Shown: positions 36,577-47,387 of the stretch, piece by piece
How the letters are laid out: each line of letters starts with the position of its first letter
Position numbering within the stretch: position 1 is the stretch's first letter
Source of the DNA: Syncephalis fuscata
Taxonomy: Eukaryota > Zoopagomycota > Zoopagomycetes > Zoopagales > Piptocephalidaceae
Reading direction: 5' to 3'
NCBI GenBank assembly: GCA_025786725.1
Contig: JAHLTZ010000008.1
Span: 124,001 to 188,000, forward strand
DNA length: 64,000 nucleotides
The notes under the pieces: generated by a model
The model's database searches: none
What the model saw: the letters and a program-made list of their open reading frames with translations, nothing else
What the model was told of the DNA's origin: nothing
Program-made: the position numbers and the translations under genes

Positions 36577-37307
36577 ATGCGCTATACATTTACGATTCTT
36601 GCTATTGTCAGTTGCCTCGTTGCTTTTTCTAACGACGGATTATTGTCACCTGTCAGTGTGAGCCAATTCCCGAAAGCAGAAGAAACCAATTAACTACGGC
36701 AAATTACAGGCTAATACTTTAAAATTCCTACAATCTAAAAATGAGCATCCTATTGAGCCGGAAAAGTTTTTGAGCGCAATAGAAAGTGCTATACCATATA
36801 AGCTGCTTTATGAAGGCCAAGGATTTAAGTTGAAATTCACCACGCCTTGGACAATTAATCAATCAAAAAACTTTGTGCGAGCATCTGCTTATTACAAAAA
36901 CGCAAGTCCATCGCTGTTTCGTGTAGAAAAGAAAATAGAAGTTTATGTTCAATGTCCTAGGCTTTTCCAGGATTATCAGGTAATAGTAAATAAACTAAAG
37001 GTAAGACGGTAGTTTTGATCGTTATAGTCTGATTAAACTGACTGTATTTTTGCAGAAACTAAAGGAACCAGAAGATCCAAAGAAATTGAAAAATCCAAGG
37101 CAAAAAATAGCTCCACTAAAAATCCCAGGTACAGATGAAATTATGGTAGATAAATTGGCAACTTTTATGCCTATTAAGCAAGCCACTTGTATGGTGTTCA
37201 CATTTAAAAAATCAAATTCTCCAGAAAGCAATTTGCCATCAAACACTGATCCATCCTCAAGTGATAAGAGTAAAAGCAAAAAACTCTGGCCATTGAAAAG
37301 ACTATAG
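36577..37307 (+). pseudogene. Small secreted protein S3, copy 2 (interrupted)
   Basis: Signal peptide MRYTFTILAIVSCLVAF, then a one-base loss after GTCAGTG (copy 1 has GTCAGTGCTGAG) that shifts the linker into a stop. The core resumes with FLSAIESAIPYKLLYEGQG, TPWTINQSKNFVRASAYYKN and EVYVQCP, intact here unlike copy 1. Intron 37001-37055; exon 2 has the IPGT motif, the ATC cysteine and the Ser/Lys tail. Its breaks differ from those in copy 1, so an undamaged ancestor existed at or before duplication. Confidence 0.6.
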
Positions 37308-37610
37308 TCCTCTTAAAACTAACAATTTTTTAGAAATAAACAAATATATTTAAATGCATTATACAGCTGCTGTAATTACCATTACCATATTCGGTAATTA
37401 TAATTTATTTATATTAACATTATAATTCATCGTGCTTAAAGTCATTTGTATTACCATTTACTAAACAATTATAACCACAACATATATATTAATTAATTTA
37501 TTAATTTTGTATTAGTCCTTACAAGAAAGCCAGCAACTTATTGCAATAATAATTCGATTAAAGCATAATTGTTTTTTGCTAAAAAAGCGTTTATAACACA
37601 CTAGAAGTTT

Positions 37611-39776
37611 GGACAATCTCCTTCATTGCCCCACCATTCCAATTTAACTTCCTTGTACTGGAAGGCAAAGAAGATAATAAAACCAGCGAGCACAATACCA
37701 GAATCATACCAGCCGATAGAACATAGTTGAATCGACTCCACCAGACGTTACGGTAGCGATAGACGACAAACTGGAAGACGAAGGCTAAAAGGAACCAGCT
37801 GGTGTACATACCAGGTTGAGCAAGTGGCATGATGGCAGTACCGCTGGTGAACACCGGGATGTGAATGTATTTGAACCATGAGTTGGGGTAGCGACGGGAC
37901 AGAAGCCAGAATGGCACTGGAAGCAAAAAGCCAATAAGGAAGCACCAGTTAAGAGCAGAGTAAAAGCCAGATGAACCAAGCATACGATTTGGCCGATGGT
38001 GCCCCAAATGACCGAGCAAGAGTATATGATACGGGCATTAGAACAGTTCCAGACTGGCTCATCTGGCTGACAATATTAGGAATTAGATGGAACATGAGAT
38101 AAGCAGTGCCAAGATTGACAAGACCGGCGATGATTGTGCCGACACTTTGAGCAATGAACATGTGGCGTGGCGGAATCTTCATGTAATGGCCGAGCTTCAA
38201 ATTGCTAAGAAATGCAATACCTTGGTACATGGCAATGTGGCCGTATGCCTTGAAGGTAACATTGGCAATGGCACGACCAGGTAGAATAAAACCGATAATC
38301 AGCTCCGTAATAATGTCAATACCAGGTGTTTGATTGGTGACGGCTGTAATAATACCAGCAGGAATGATGAAAATGGCGGCGAGGGCAACAGCAAGAATGA
38401 CACCCCACCATGGCAGATCGATACCAAATACTTCGCACACGACAATGGCTAATACAATATTGGCAACAAACATAAGGCCATACCACCAGTCTGGCACTTC
38501 GTCGTAGCGGTCCATCAACTTGGCGTGAATATCGTCACTTTCGGAACGAGAGTCGCGGAAACGGCCATGATTTCCTTGCCATGATACAGAATTGTGTGTG
38601 AAATAACGGCGGCTAGACTAGCAAAACCAACACCATATGCTACAACAAACAAAAGGACATTTGTGGTGGCCGACCTCGGCTATTTTGCTTCGTCAAGCTG
38701 CAAGTTTTTGTCACAAGCGAGTGATTGGATAATCTTCAATGTAGAAGTAAACAGAGCGGAACTGAAAACGGGCATGCTTTGAGCGTTCCAAACATTGTTG
38801 AAAAATCCATAGGAAATTAAACCAGGTGAATAAATGAAGCCAGCAAATATGTTGGCAGCAACCCAGAATGGTACAGCCAATGGAGACAAAAGAAAGATGA
38901 AATGTAGTTCCAGTCAAATGATATCGCGAGTAGACCAAGACCACGAGTGCCCGAACCAAGCTGGTTGGCCAGTTTGTTATGTGGAGCAAAGTAGCACAAA
39001 AGGGAGATTGTGCTAAGGGAGGTGGCCAAGTAACCGGGAAGAAAATAGTATAGAAAACTACCCAAAGCAGCAAACCCGAAGAAACGAAGACGCGTCATTT
39101 GGCCAGGCCAACGTCATCGACATCGTGCAAGTACGGAAAAGTGTGACGTTAACAAGCTGGCAGGCCAGATCATAGCACTTGGACGAATGAGGAAACGACG
39201 GGCCATACCAGCCAAACCGTAACCGAGACATTGTGTTGTGACGACAAGCAAGAACGATGGAAGAAGCCAAGATCTTGTCCATAGTAGATGCGCTTAATCG
39301 TGACGATATCAACCGCATAGCGTAGCGGCAGCGGCATTGGCACATCCAGTAATCAATACGTGCTCCTTAACGTTGAAGGGGCCCGGATTAAGGTTGAATG
39401 AGAAGCAACCTAACCAACAATGCGATTGGGCAAAGTGCGAGCCATAAAGACACCGAGTGGATAAGAGAGCAGCTGAGCCACCAGGACCGACGCCGTAAGT
39501 GGAGTTTCACGGAACCAGAAGAACTGGTTAATGAACGACAATACGACGGTAAAAAAATACCTAGGACCCAAAAGCGGAACGTCATACTAGGCAAAGTCGG
39601 GTCATCTTTGTTACTGACAGTGGCCCGAACAATATCGAATGGTGAGTCTTTTTCCTCGAGGTCATTTGATGACACAGTAGAGCTTTTCTCCAAATCGTCC
39701 TGCTGAAACTTTTCTGCCGGATGCAACTCACGCATCACCGACACGCGGTTATACTCGTTACTATTGAGCGGCTCAT
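37611..39776 (-). CDS. OPT-family oligopeptide transporter, copy 2
   Basis: Same protein as copy 1: acidic N-terminal tail ([12 protein letters not shown]), TFRFWVLG, then [28 protein letters not shown], and a C-terminus read cleanly as [15 protein letters not shown] and CPNF before TAG. A CC where copy 1 has CCC shifts the frame right after the start, and further one-base losses occur near 39,405, 39,110, 38,720, 38,560, 38,065 and 37,715. Several stretches broken in copy 1 are intact here and the reverse, so the ancestral gene was whole. Likely plasma-membrane peptide uptake if expressed. Confidence 0.8.
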
Positions 39777-41280
39777 GTTGTCATAAAATAATAGAGTAAA
39801 ATGTTACTCAGCTAAAAAAAATTGAATTGAAAGGTCTTAAAATATGTTGGCTATTAAAAAGCAGCTGCGGACTGGCTCATAAATACCATAAATAAGGTAG
39901 CAGTCAATAGATTCAATCGTAGCTGATTGTTTAAGTGAAGCTTTTTGATAAAGCGCAAAAATAACGAGCAAAAGCAATAATATCGTGTCATAATTGATAA
40001 CAAATTCGTTAAAATAAAACGTAAGTGCACAGCGTCGCTATTGGTATCGTCAGTGACGGGAAAACTGTGCGGCAGATAGATGTATAGAAGAAAGAAGGCA
40101 AATGAGATAGATGCTAATTTGTGAATAGTTGCGACGAGACAAGCAAAATAGCGGGTTTTATAGTGTTCTTGTAGTTGGCGTAAAGGAACAGCTAGTTAAC
40201 AATTGCCAATACGCTGCTTCACAAAGTTACTCACCTGCCCATACTATAGACATAACATTAAGTCAGCCACAGTAACAAAGGTGACGAGTGAAACGCTGAT
40301 TAGACAACATGAGAACACTTGTGGATAGTGAAATGTTGACGAAAGTTGAGCAATGTTGTGTAGTGTATGTTGGTTTTAGCTAAATGCCTAACACCGCTAA
40401 ACTGGTCGTTAGTGCAGCGTTCAATGGTGTGACCGCGGCGTTTTTTTCGCCATCAATAAATAATATTACATCAATCTACTTTGCTGTATAACAAAAAATA
40501 TGACGCAAATAGTCTTTAGAATCAACATTACGCGTGCTAATAATAAATTTTGAGTAACATGTAACTGTGTGTCGTGTAAGCAGAATATTTCATTAATTGC
40601 AACAACAAAGCTTATCCCTCATTCTGGGTAATATAAATGAATAAAACTATTTGTGCCATTTGTTTGGCACAAACAGAGGCCATATCGCCAATGAGCAACT
40701 TCGTTTGCAAGAGATCATGTGAACAATATGTGGGGTCGCCCAATTGTGCACAGGTGTACCTATCCTTGTTCAGCTTTTAGCGCTATTTTGAGGCCTTGTA
40801 ACCGCTAATGTCCATATTAGGCTGCTTTACCAATAGCTATCAATAATACACAAATGGAATTCATCAAATTATTGGCTATTGTTTTACTACCTGATATGCC
40901 ATTACTCCTATAACCGTTTTCAAACATTATTTTTATCCCACGGCGTTTGATATTTACGCCAGCAATAGTTGTTTCTAGTTGAGGCCAAACTCGAAGCTTC
41001 ACATCTACAAATAGCTGTATATAACGGGTTCGCTAAACAGTAATGCATATTTAGCCTAAATTAGTAGTAGCACTATTTATTGATCAACAAACAAGGCATT
41101 TCTACACGTCAGGTCTTTACACTCAAGGTGTGCAGGTTAAAAATACCTTCATGCTTAGTAAAAAAATATTGATCTGTCTATAGCTATTAGATGCTGCCAA
41201 GTTTTGATAAACGATCAGATAGAGCGCAAAATTATAAATAAAAATCAACATGCTGCGTTTTAATTATGGTAGATAGAGGA
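39777..41280. other. Right arm of cargo block 2, no secure gene
   Basis: Counterpart of the right arm of block 1. Contains a 47-codon plus-strand frame (40,637-40,780) with several cysteines and the minus-strand KLRVWPQLETTIAG frame (40,817-41,002), shortened by an inserted base. Confidence 0.45.
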
Positions 41281-41354
41281 GGTGTTACTAGCCCAGTAGT
41301 TAAGGCAGCGTCTCCCAAGCTGAAGGCTTTGGGTTCTTTAGTTTGAATCAATCC
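41281..41354 (+). pseudogene. Degenerate tRNA-like sequence, copy 2
   Basis: Same A-box-like and split B-box-like sequence as at 15,623-15,695, without change in those boxes. Confidence 0.35.
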
Positions 41355-41732
41355 TTAAGTGGAAATCCCCAGTTTTTCTAGTTAAACAAGCTCAATTAAA
41401 TTAAATAAGTGGGTCTAGAAACAAGACCTTGGCCAGAATAGCTGAAAAGAAACAATTGGAATTAACTTCAAAAGAATAGTGCTGTGTAGCATCATTTAAA
41501 AGAAAATGACCTCCGCGTAAAGTTTATATGGACCGGATTTTGTGCAAAAACGTGGCTGTCCACCCATTAGTTTAGAGAAGTCCAAAATAGTAGGAAACAG
41601 CACAAATTCTTTATTATGCACAGCAGGACTCATAAGTTTTCTAAAATAAAATAAAAATAAAGAGAAATTAGTATAATGAAATTTAAATAGGGATTTTAAA
41701 ATAATTTAATAACGGCGTATTTTTCCTAATTT

Positions 41733-43070
41733 CTCTTTCAAATTTTATTTATTAAATATATTGTTTTTTATTTACCCCACACTTCGTTTTCTTGTAATGG
41801 CGTTTACTACAAATTAAACATTCTTTAATAACACGTTTTCTTTTCTTGATAGCTGTTTCATTAGTAGTTTGTATTTGTTTTTCAATAAAGATTAATTTTA
41901 TAATTTAATTCATTTTAGCTTATTATCAAAATTTATATTATCACTGTTCTGATATTCCGGACAGGGTCTTGTAAAAGTGTGACTAAGTGATATATCGTGT
42001 GATTGGATCACCAGTTAAAGTCGCATTGATTGATTGCAAGAATAATATACCTATCGATATTAGTACCGATCACTAGTAACAAATGTCTATTACGACAATA
42101 TGACGAGTAGCTACTTGTTAGTTGTGAACATATGAGCAGTCCCCTAAACTAATATGCTGCGCTGATGATGAAATACCACAAGGCATTCAAGTTCTATTAT
42201 TAGTTGTGTTTACTATATAATGATAGCTTTATTCAATATCAATAAAGAAATAATCAAGTTTCTAGTCCAATATTATTTTACTTAGTGTCATACAAGTTAT
42301 TCAGTTTATTATAGTTAAACTGTGGTAATTAACGACCAATAAGGAATAATCTTATTATAAAAGCAATACAACCAAACAACACATTGTATTCTGAGCGTTA
42401 AGGTAGGCGTTAATAAGCATCAGAAATTAATGTTATAGGATAGCGACAGGATAATGTGTTGCTTGGTCATCCAAGTTGCGATTTTTAAAACAAGAAGCGT
42501 AACAATACAATTACAACTTTTGTTATAAATCTGTTGATTTAAACTACTGCTATAAGTCAAAGTCATTTAATACTAATAACAAACAATAGCATCTGTTGAT
42601 CATTGCAATTGTTAGTGTATATTAACTAATTACACATGCGCTTATCTTGATGTTTTTACTTGTATATATGTTGATTTTACATTTGAAAGTGTAGCAACAT
42701 TATTTGCAGTATATTTAGTAATAAATATAATATTATTATTACCAGAATTGTATGGATAGTCGTCAAAACGTTCAAGATTGCATTGGGCAGTCTTTAATAG
42801 GCTGGTTTTCTGCTTTCTAGCAGCCGAAATAAACCAATATTTGTTGCTGAAACGGTCTTCATGAAGACAAATGAGCTGTAATCTTGTTGAATCACTATTT
42901 TTCCTCTTAAAATTTCAATTGCTAACAAGTTAAACTTGTCAGCAGAGGCTTCAGTATTTCAATATTGTTAAATATGGCATTTTAAAATAGCTTGGTAGAC
43001 ATTTGGTAGATTTTTTAAAACAATATATTTCAATAAATAAATTTGAAAAGAGGATTTATTATAATGAAAT
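41733..43070 (-). mobile_element. Repeat X, copy X3 (fullest copy, ~1.3 kb with terminal inverted repeats)
   Basis: The left end reads CTCTTTCAAATTTTATTTAT then TAAATATATTG, and the right end reads, on the other strand, CCTCTTTTCAAATTTATTTA then TTGAAATATATTG, so the ends are inverted repeats of 30 bases or more. It contains all parts seen separately in X1 and X2. On the minus strand at the left is the Cys/His zinc-knuckle-like frame. The interior holds further hairpin-forming pairs such as AACAACACATTG and ATAATGTGTTGC. No full transposase frame is present, so it is probably a non-autonomous or decayed DNA element. Confidence 0.75.
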
Positions 43071-43319
43071 TAAAAAACTGTATTTTCAAATTCCTTTAAA
43101 TTATTAATGTTTAATTGTGTCATAAATCTTGGACAATATAATGACTACCAATTAAATTTAAATGATGCTGTATCCAAATACCAAAACATACAATACAATA
43201 TTAAATTGCAATGTGATGATTATTAAAAAACATATTGTTTTATATATACTAACTGAACGCCAATGGCCAAATTACAGCGTGAATGGTAGTGAAACAAGTC
43301 GATATCTATAATAAATACA

Positions 43320-45440
43320 ACTAATAATAAACAAGTAGCTTTTATCAATAATGTATAATCAATAGACAATATACTAATCTATATAATTTTATATTCAAAA
43401 TAACACATCATAATAAATAGAATAGATGGTATGATTATGACGACTGTATTGTAGGTAGATTGTCATTCCAAACAGTTTAATGATTTTTGAAGGTTGTGTG
43501 GCATATACATATGCTCAAAATACACGTCTAGCTTATGTTTATTATAAATGCGCGCTATGATCGCCTGTCTTTTAGCAAATTATTGTTGACAGTAATGGTT
43601 CTTGACAGTCCAGCTATTGCCCTTTTCTTGTCTTATTTACTCATCATGGTGGATCATATTACTATGCTTGTTACTGTGCGTGTTGCCGCATTTGCCGACG
43701 CAGCTCACTTGTTCTGTTTTCATGGTGCTGTAAATGGCTGCGGTATTGCGTTAGTTAACAAGACACTTGCTTGCATCACTGATATAGCATTATTATAATA
43801 TCGCTGATGGCAACAAGATACATGACTGTCCTGGTATGTGAAGGCAGTAGTACATTGAAGTTGTTTGCATCACCTATCAAAACAGTAATCAGCGATACTT
43901 AGCTGAATGAGCAGAATACCGAATGGTTTCATGCATTTTGCTATCGATTGCTACTGATGTCAATTGGCTTAAAGGCATATTCTATTTAGTTAGAAGCTCA
44001 ATGGAGAAAGAACCAAACAGCAGTCGTTCTATTGCATTGCAACGGATTGCTTATCATCATGATGGCATGCGGAAATGCTTTATTGCTGAGCAATACCTGC
44101 CAATAGGAAAAATGTTTACTATGTAATATTGGCATTTGTGTTGACTATTTCGCAATGATGTCAACTATAGATTTCAGATAGATTCATAGTGGCTGTTAAT
44201 GAGCAAGCAAATAGCATAAGCATTATTTGCAAACAGTCGTGCATTATTTCTATCTGGCCAGTGCATCTAGGCTCAATTGTGCGACCGCGTCAGTTCTTCT
44301 GTTAATGCAATAATGCATACATTCGTGGTCACTGGATGATGATTAGTCATTTTGAGTTAACAGCTAAAAGCAACTAACTATTATATATTAGAAAAAACAC
44401 ACATTTTTGATCTTGCTTATAATCAAAAATGCATGGATACTATTGCAAGTCATCAAGGGGAAATGTTTTTATTGAAAGTTACGGATGAAATAGTAATTAT
44501 ATCTAGTAGATTATTTCATCGCTCAGATACCACTACTACATTCAAATGGAACATATATGGTTTTGAATTGCTATCTAGGACATGGTCCGCGCTGCTTAAT
44601 GCAAGGTGAAATTTGCTTTAAGAAATCTGGTAAATCCGTAATTCTTGTTAGAAAACTAGATGATAATTGAGTTTTATTGAAGACAATTTGCAGTTAACTG
44701 CTAATATGCTAGCACACACCGATATAGAAACACTATGTCTACCCTTAATCGTCATTCCACTCCAAGTATGAGTATGTATAGCGATTTTTTTATTATATAT
44801 TGAAAATTTTGCTATTCGTGAATCCAAAAACAACAGCACATTTACAGCAATATATTTAGTTCATTTAAGTCGTACTAAAACTTGGATAGGATAGATTCAA
44901 AGTATTTGTACGAAAAACCATTTAAATCTCCAGATGCTATCTCAAGATTTAACCATCTGATTAATTATTTTTTATTGCTAAGTGGTACAGCTAACACAAA
45001 AAACGTGCTACTGTTAGTAGATAGCGAAGGCTATAAAATAGCAGATTTGTCATTTTAATTGCTATCAACATAATACGTATTACTATTTATTAAACAAGAT
45101 TTACGATTATTTTATCTTGTATTGCAATCAGAGTGCTATAAAATATAATAGTGATCAGCCAATGACCATTACAACACCTGATGCAATATAATCTACTATA
45201 TTACCATTATTACTTAAAGTAAGAAACAAAACGTATACTAATTGTAATTACAAAAATCAATAACTAAATGGCATGATACGGCAATAGAATAGGTATGTAC
45301 ATAATATGTATGTTGTATTATGAATGTAAGATTTATTAATGTTATTAACAAGAGACTATGTATAATGAATATGAATACAGGTTAATATCTTTTATTTTAG
45401 TATAAATAAAACCCAAAAACAAAATAACATATCTGAATAA
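43320..45440. repeat. Repeat Y2 (inverted partner of Y1)
   Basis: Reverse-complement copy of 26,750-28,895. On the plus strand it keeps the frame MFIINARYDRLSFSK...ITDIALL (43,535-43,798) whole, and MVSCILLSIATD...GKMFTM (43,923-44,126) identical to Y1. Downstream are HSNGTYMVLNCYLGHGPRC, ending KLDDN, and SGTANTKNVLLLVDSEGYKI. Sites between them hold one-base breaks or missing introns. The gene they belonged to is not recognised. Confidence 0.85.
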
Positions 45441-46043
45441 TAGCTAATAGTTTACATTATTTATTTATTATAAGCCAATTATAATTCCAATAGTTTACCA
45501 AAATTATTTATATTAAATAATGCATAAAAGTCAAAGTTTTAACAAATAAAACTAGAACATTAGTAAACATGGCAGTTGATGAATCAAACGAGTAAGGTGC
45601 ATGTTACATTCAAATACCAAACTTGCAACATGATATGTAATTGTAGTGTGATGATTGCAAAAAACACGCTATACTCTTACGTACAAATACAATTGCAATG
45701 AATATCCTACAGAGTTCAAACGTGAAACAGGCATTTGTCTTTTTTACCTTAAAACTAGCTATAACTCTTTTTGAAGATTAAAACCTCTACATCGTTTTTT
45801 TTAGAAATTGCATGTGTATTTCTTACAAAAAAATACATGATTAATATATATATGGAAATCCTACACGTGTATTTAAAATGGACGGCTCACTAAATTTATG
45901 TTGTATGCCTATAAAGGAAAACAATGAAAAAACAACTGTAAATTAATCGATAAGGCGGTGTTTAGAATTTGGTATATATACAATCGTCTCAATTGACTAT
46001 TTTGATATCTTCTTATTCATCAATTCCTTGTTTGCTAACAACT
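45441..46043. other. Intergenic upstream of the 46-kb secreted-family gene
   Basis: AT-rich. A stretch at about 45,620-45,690 (AAATACCAAACTTGCAAC, then GTGATGATTGCAAAAAACA) loosely resembles 43,175-43,245, so these may be old duplicates. Likely promoter of the next gene. Confidence 0.4.
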
Positions 46044-46717
46044 ATGTATCAGCGCTACACTATATCAATCGTCATTGCTAGCTGTCTAATGCTACTATTA
46101 TGCAGCTTCAACTCCATGCAAAGTAACGCCACGCCAACACCTGGATTGGTACAAAGTCGATTAACCAACCTGTATGAGATGATTGCCACATTTCCTGGAT
46201 CATCTCTACCTAGCGCCAAAACGTCACATAAATTGTATGGATATACAACAATAGCAGGTCTGGCTCAAATCATCATGCCTGCTGATTCTCCATACGATTG
46301 GGACTTTTATAGATTGCGATACACTGGTACATGGAAAAATACGTGGAAAAGACATGGGCAATCAATCATGCTATGGTATCAATAGAGCTTGATAAAGATT
46401 TTTATACTGAAGCAGAAGAGCCGGTTTGGGTTATATGTACAACCTCAATGGGCGTATTTAAAATTTTATGAACGATATCAAAGTAAGTGGCATGCCAATC
46501 AATGATGATTAATAGCTAAACTATTCTATGTTTAGAGCGGCATGTTTGAGGCAAAGAAAGAAAGAAAAGATCAATACTAAACTCTATCACAATACCAGGA
46601 ACCGCAGCACAAATTAAAGATAAGGGATTTTACTTTATGCCTAACGATCAGCTTGCATGCTTAGTGTACACATACATCAACTCTTCTAATAGAAAAAGAA
46701 AAAGATTATCTTTCTAA
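46044..46717 (+). pseudogene. Small secreted protein S4, divergent and interrupted family member
   Basis: Signal peptide MYQRYTISIVIASCLMLLLC, then a core with AQIIMPADSPYDWDFYRLRY and, after a one-base shift near 46,345, TWAINHAMVSIELDKDFYTE and PVWVICTTSMGVFKI. A GTAAGT donor follows 15-16 codons after the Cys, as in S1-S3, and the acceptor is TTTAG near 46,533. Exon 2 reads ITIPGTAAQIKDKGFYFMPN then DQLACLVYTY, with one more shift before ITIPG, ending KRKRLSF. Sequence identity to S1-S3 is low but every family landmark is kept in order. Not part of either cargo block. Breaks may be real. Confidence 0.6.
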
Positions 46718-47387
46718 ACAGCAATGCAAAAATTATTGAATTTCCAAAAGATTTATAATTAATTACACGAATAATTAGGCGCTATTTTTGAATTTAGTGA
46801 ATTTTCATTGTTATTACTTTAATAAAGCAGTTACTCATTTACTAAGTAAAAATGAATTCATGAGTGATTTATTATATAAGCTTTAAATAGCTATACAGCA
46901 GCCTCTATTTAATATACAGTCAAACTCTAGCTTTATACACGTTTGACATATATAATGACAATAATTAGTCGATAGAAATAGATTTGTTAGATATATATTT
47001 ATTTTATTATATATGTAGAATCTATTTATTTATCCACATATTTAAACTACCGGAATATATTACATTTAGTGTATTTTAGGATTGTTTTATTACTGTATTC
47101 GCGATATATTTTAAAATAATGATTTTAATGATAACTAACTTTGTTATTGCTATTACTATACTTGGTAGCTATTTATTATTTGGTTTTCTCCCCATTAAAG
47201 TCATAAATGCGCATTTTTTAATCATAATCCAGACGCTTATTTTTACTTAGATGAAACAATTATATAACTGATTACTTTTTATAATAATAAATAGCGACAA
47301 AAAGACCTCTTTATAGTATATTCATAATTAATAAACTTTATTAGTAAATTGCTATTCTTCATTTCATTAATTAAATATAAGGATTCA
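46718..47387. other. AT-rich intergenic region
   Basis: Between the convergent S4 and inositol-transporter genes. I see nothing beyond likely 3' ends. Confidence 0.5.

Larger units (their letters stand above)
33628..41670. repeat. 8-kb segmental duplication, copy 2 (cargo block)
   Basis: Direct copy of 7,959-16,012 with the same gene order: S1, S2, S3 on plus, OPT on minus, then the non-coding arm with the tRNA-like sequence. It sits between X2 on the left and X3 on the right, which point in opposite directions, an arrangement like a composite transposon. Confidence 0.93.
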
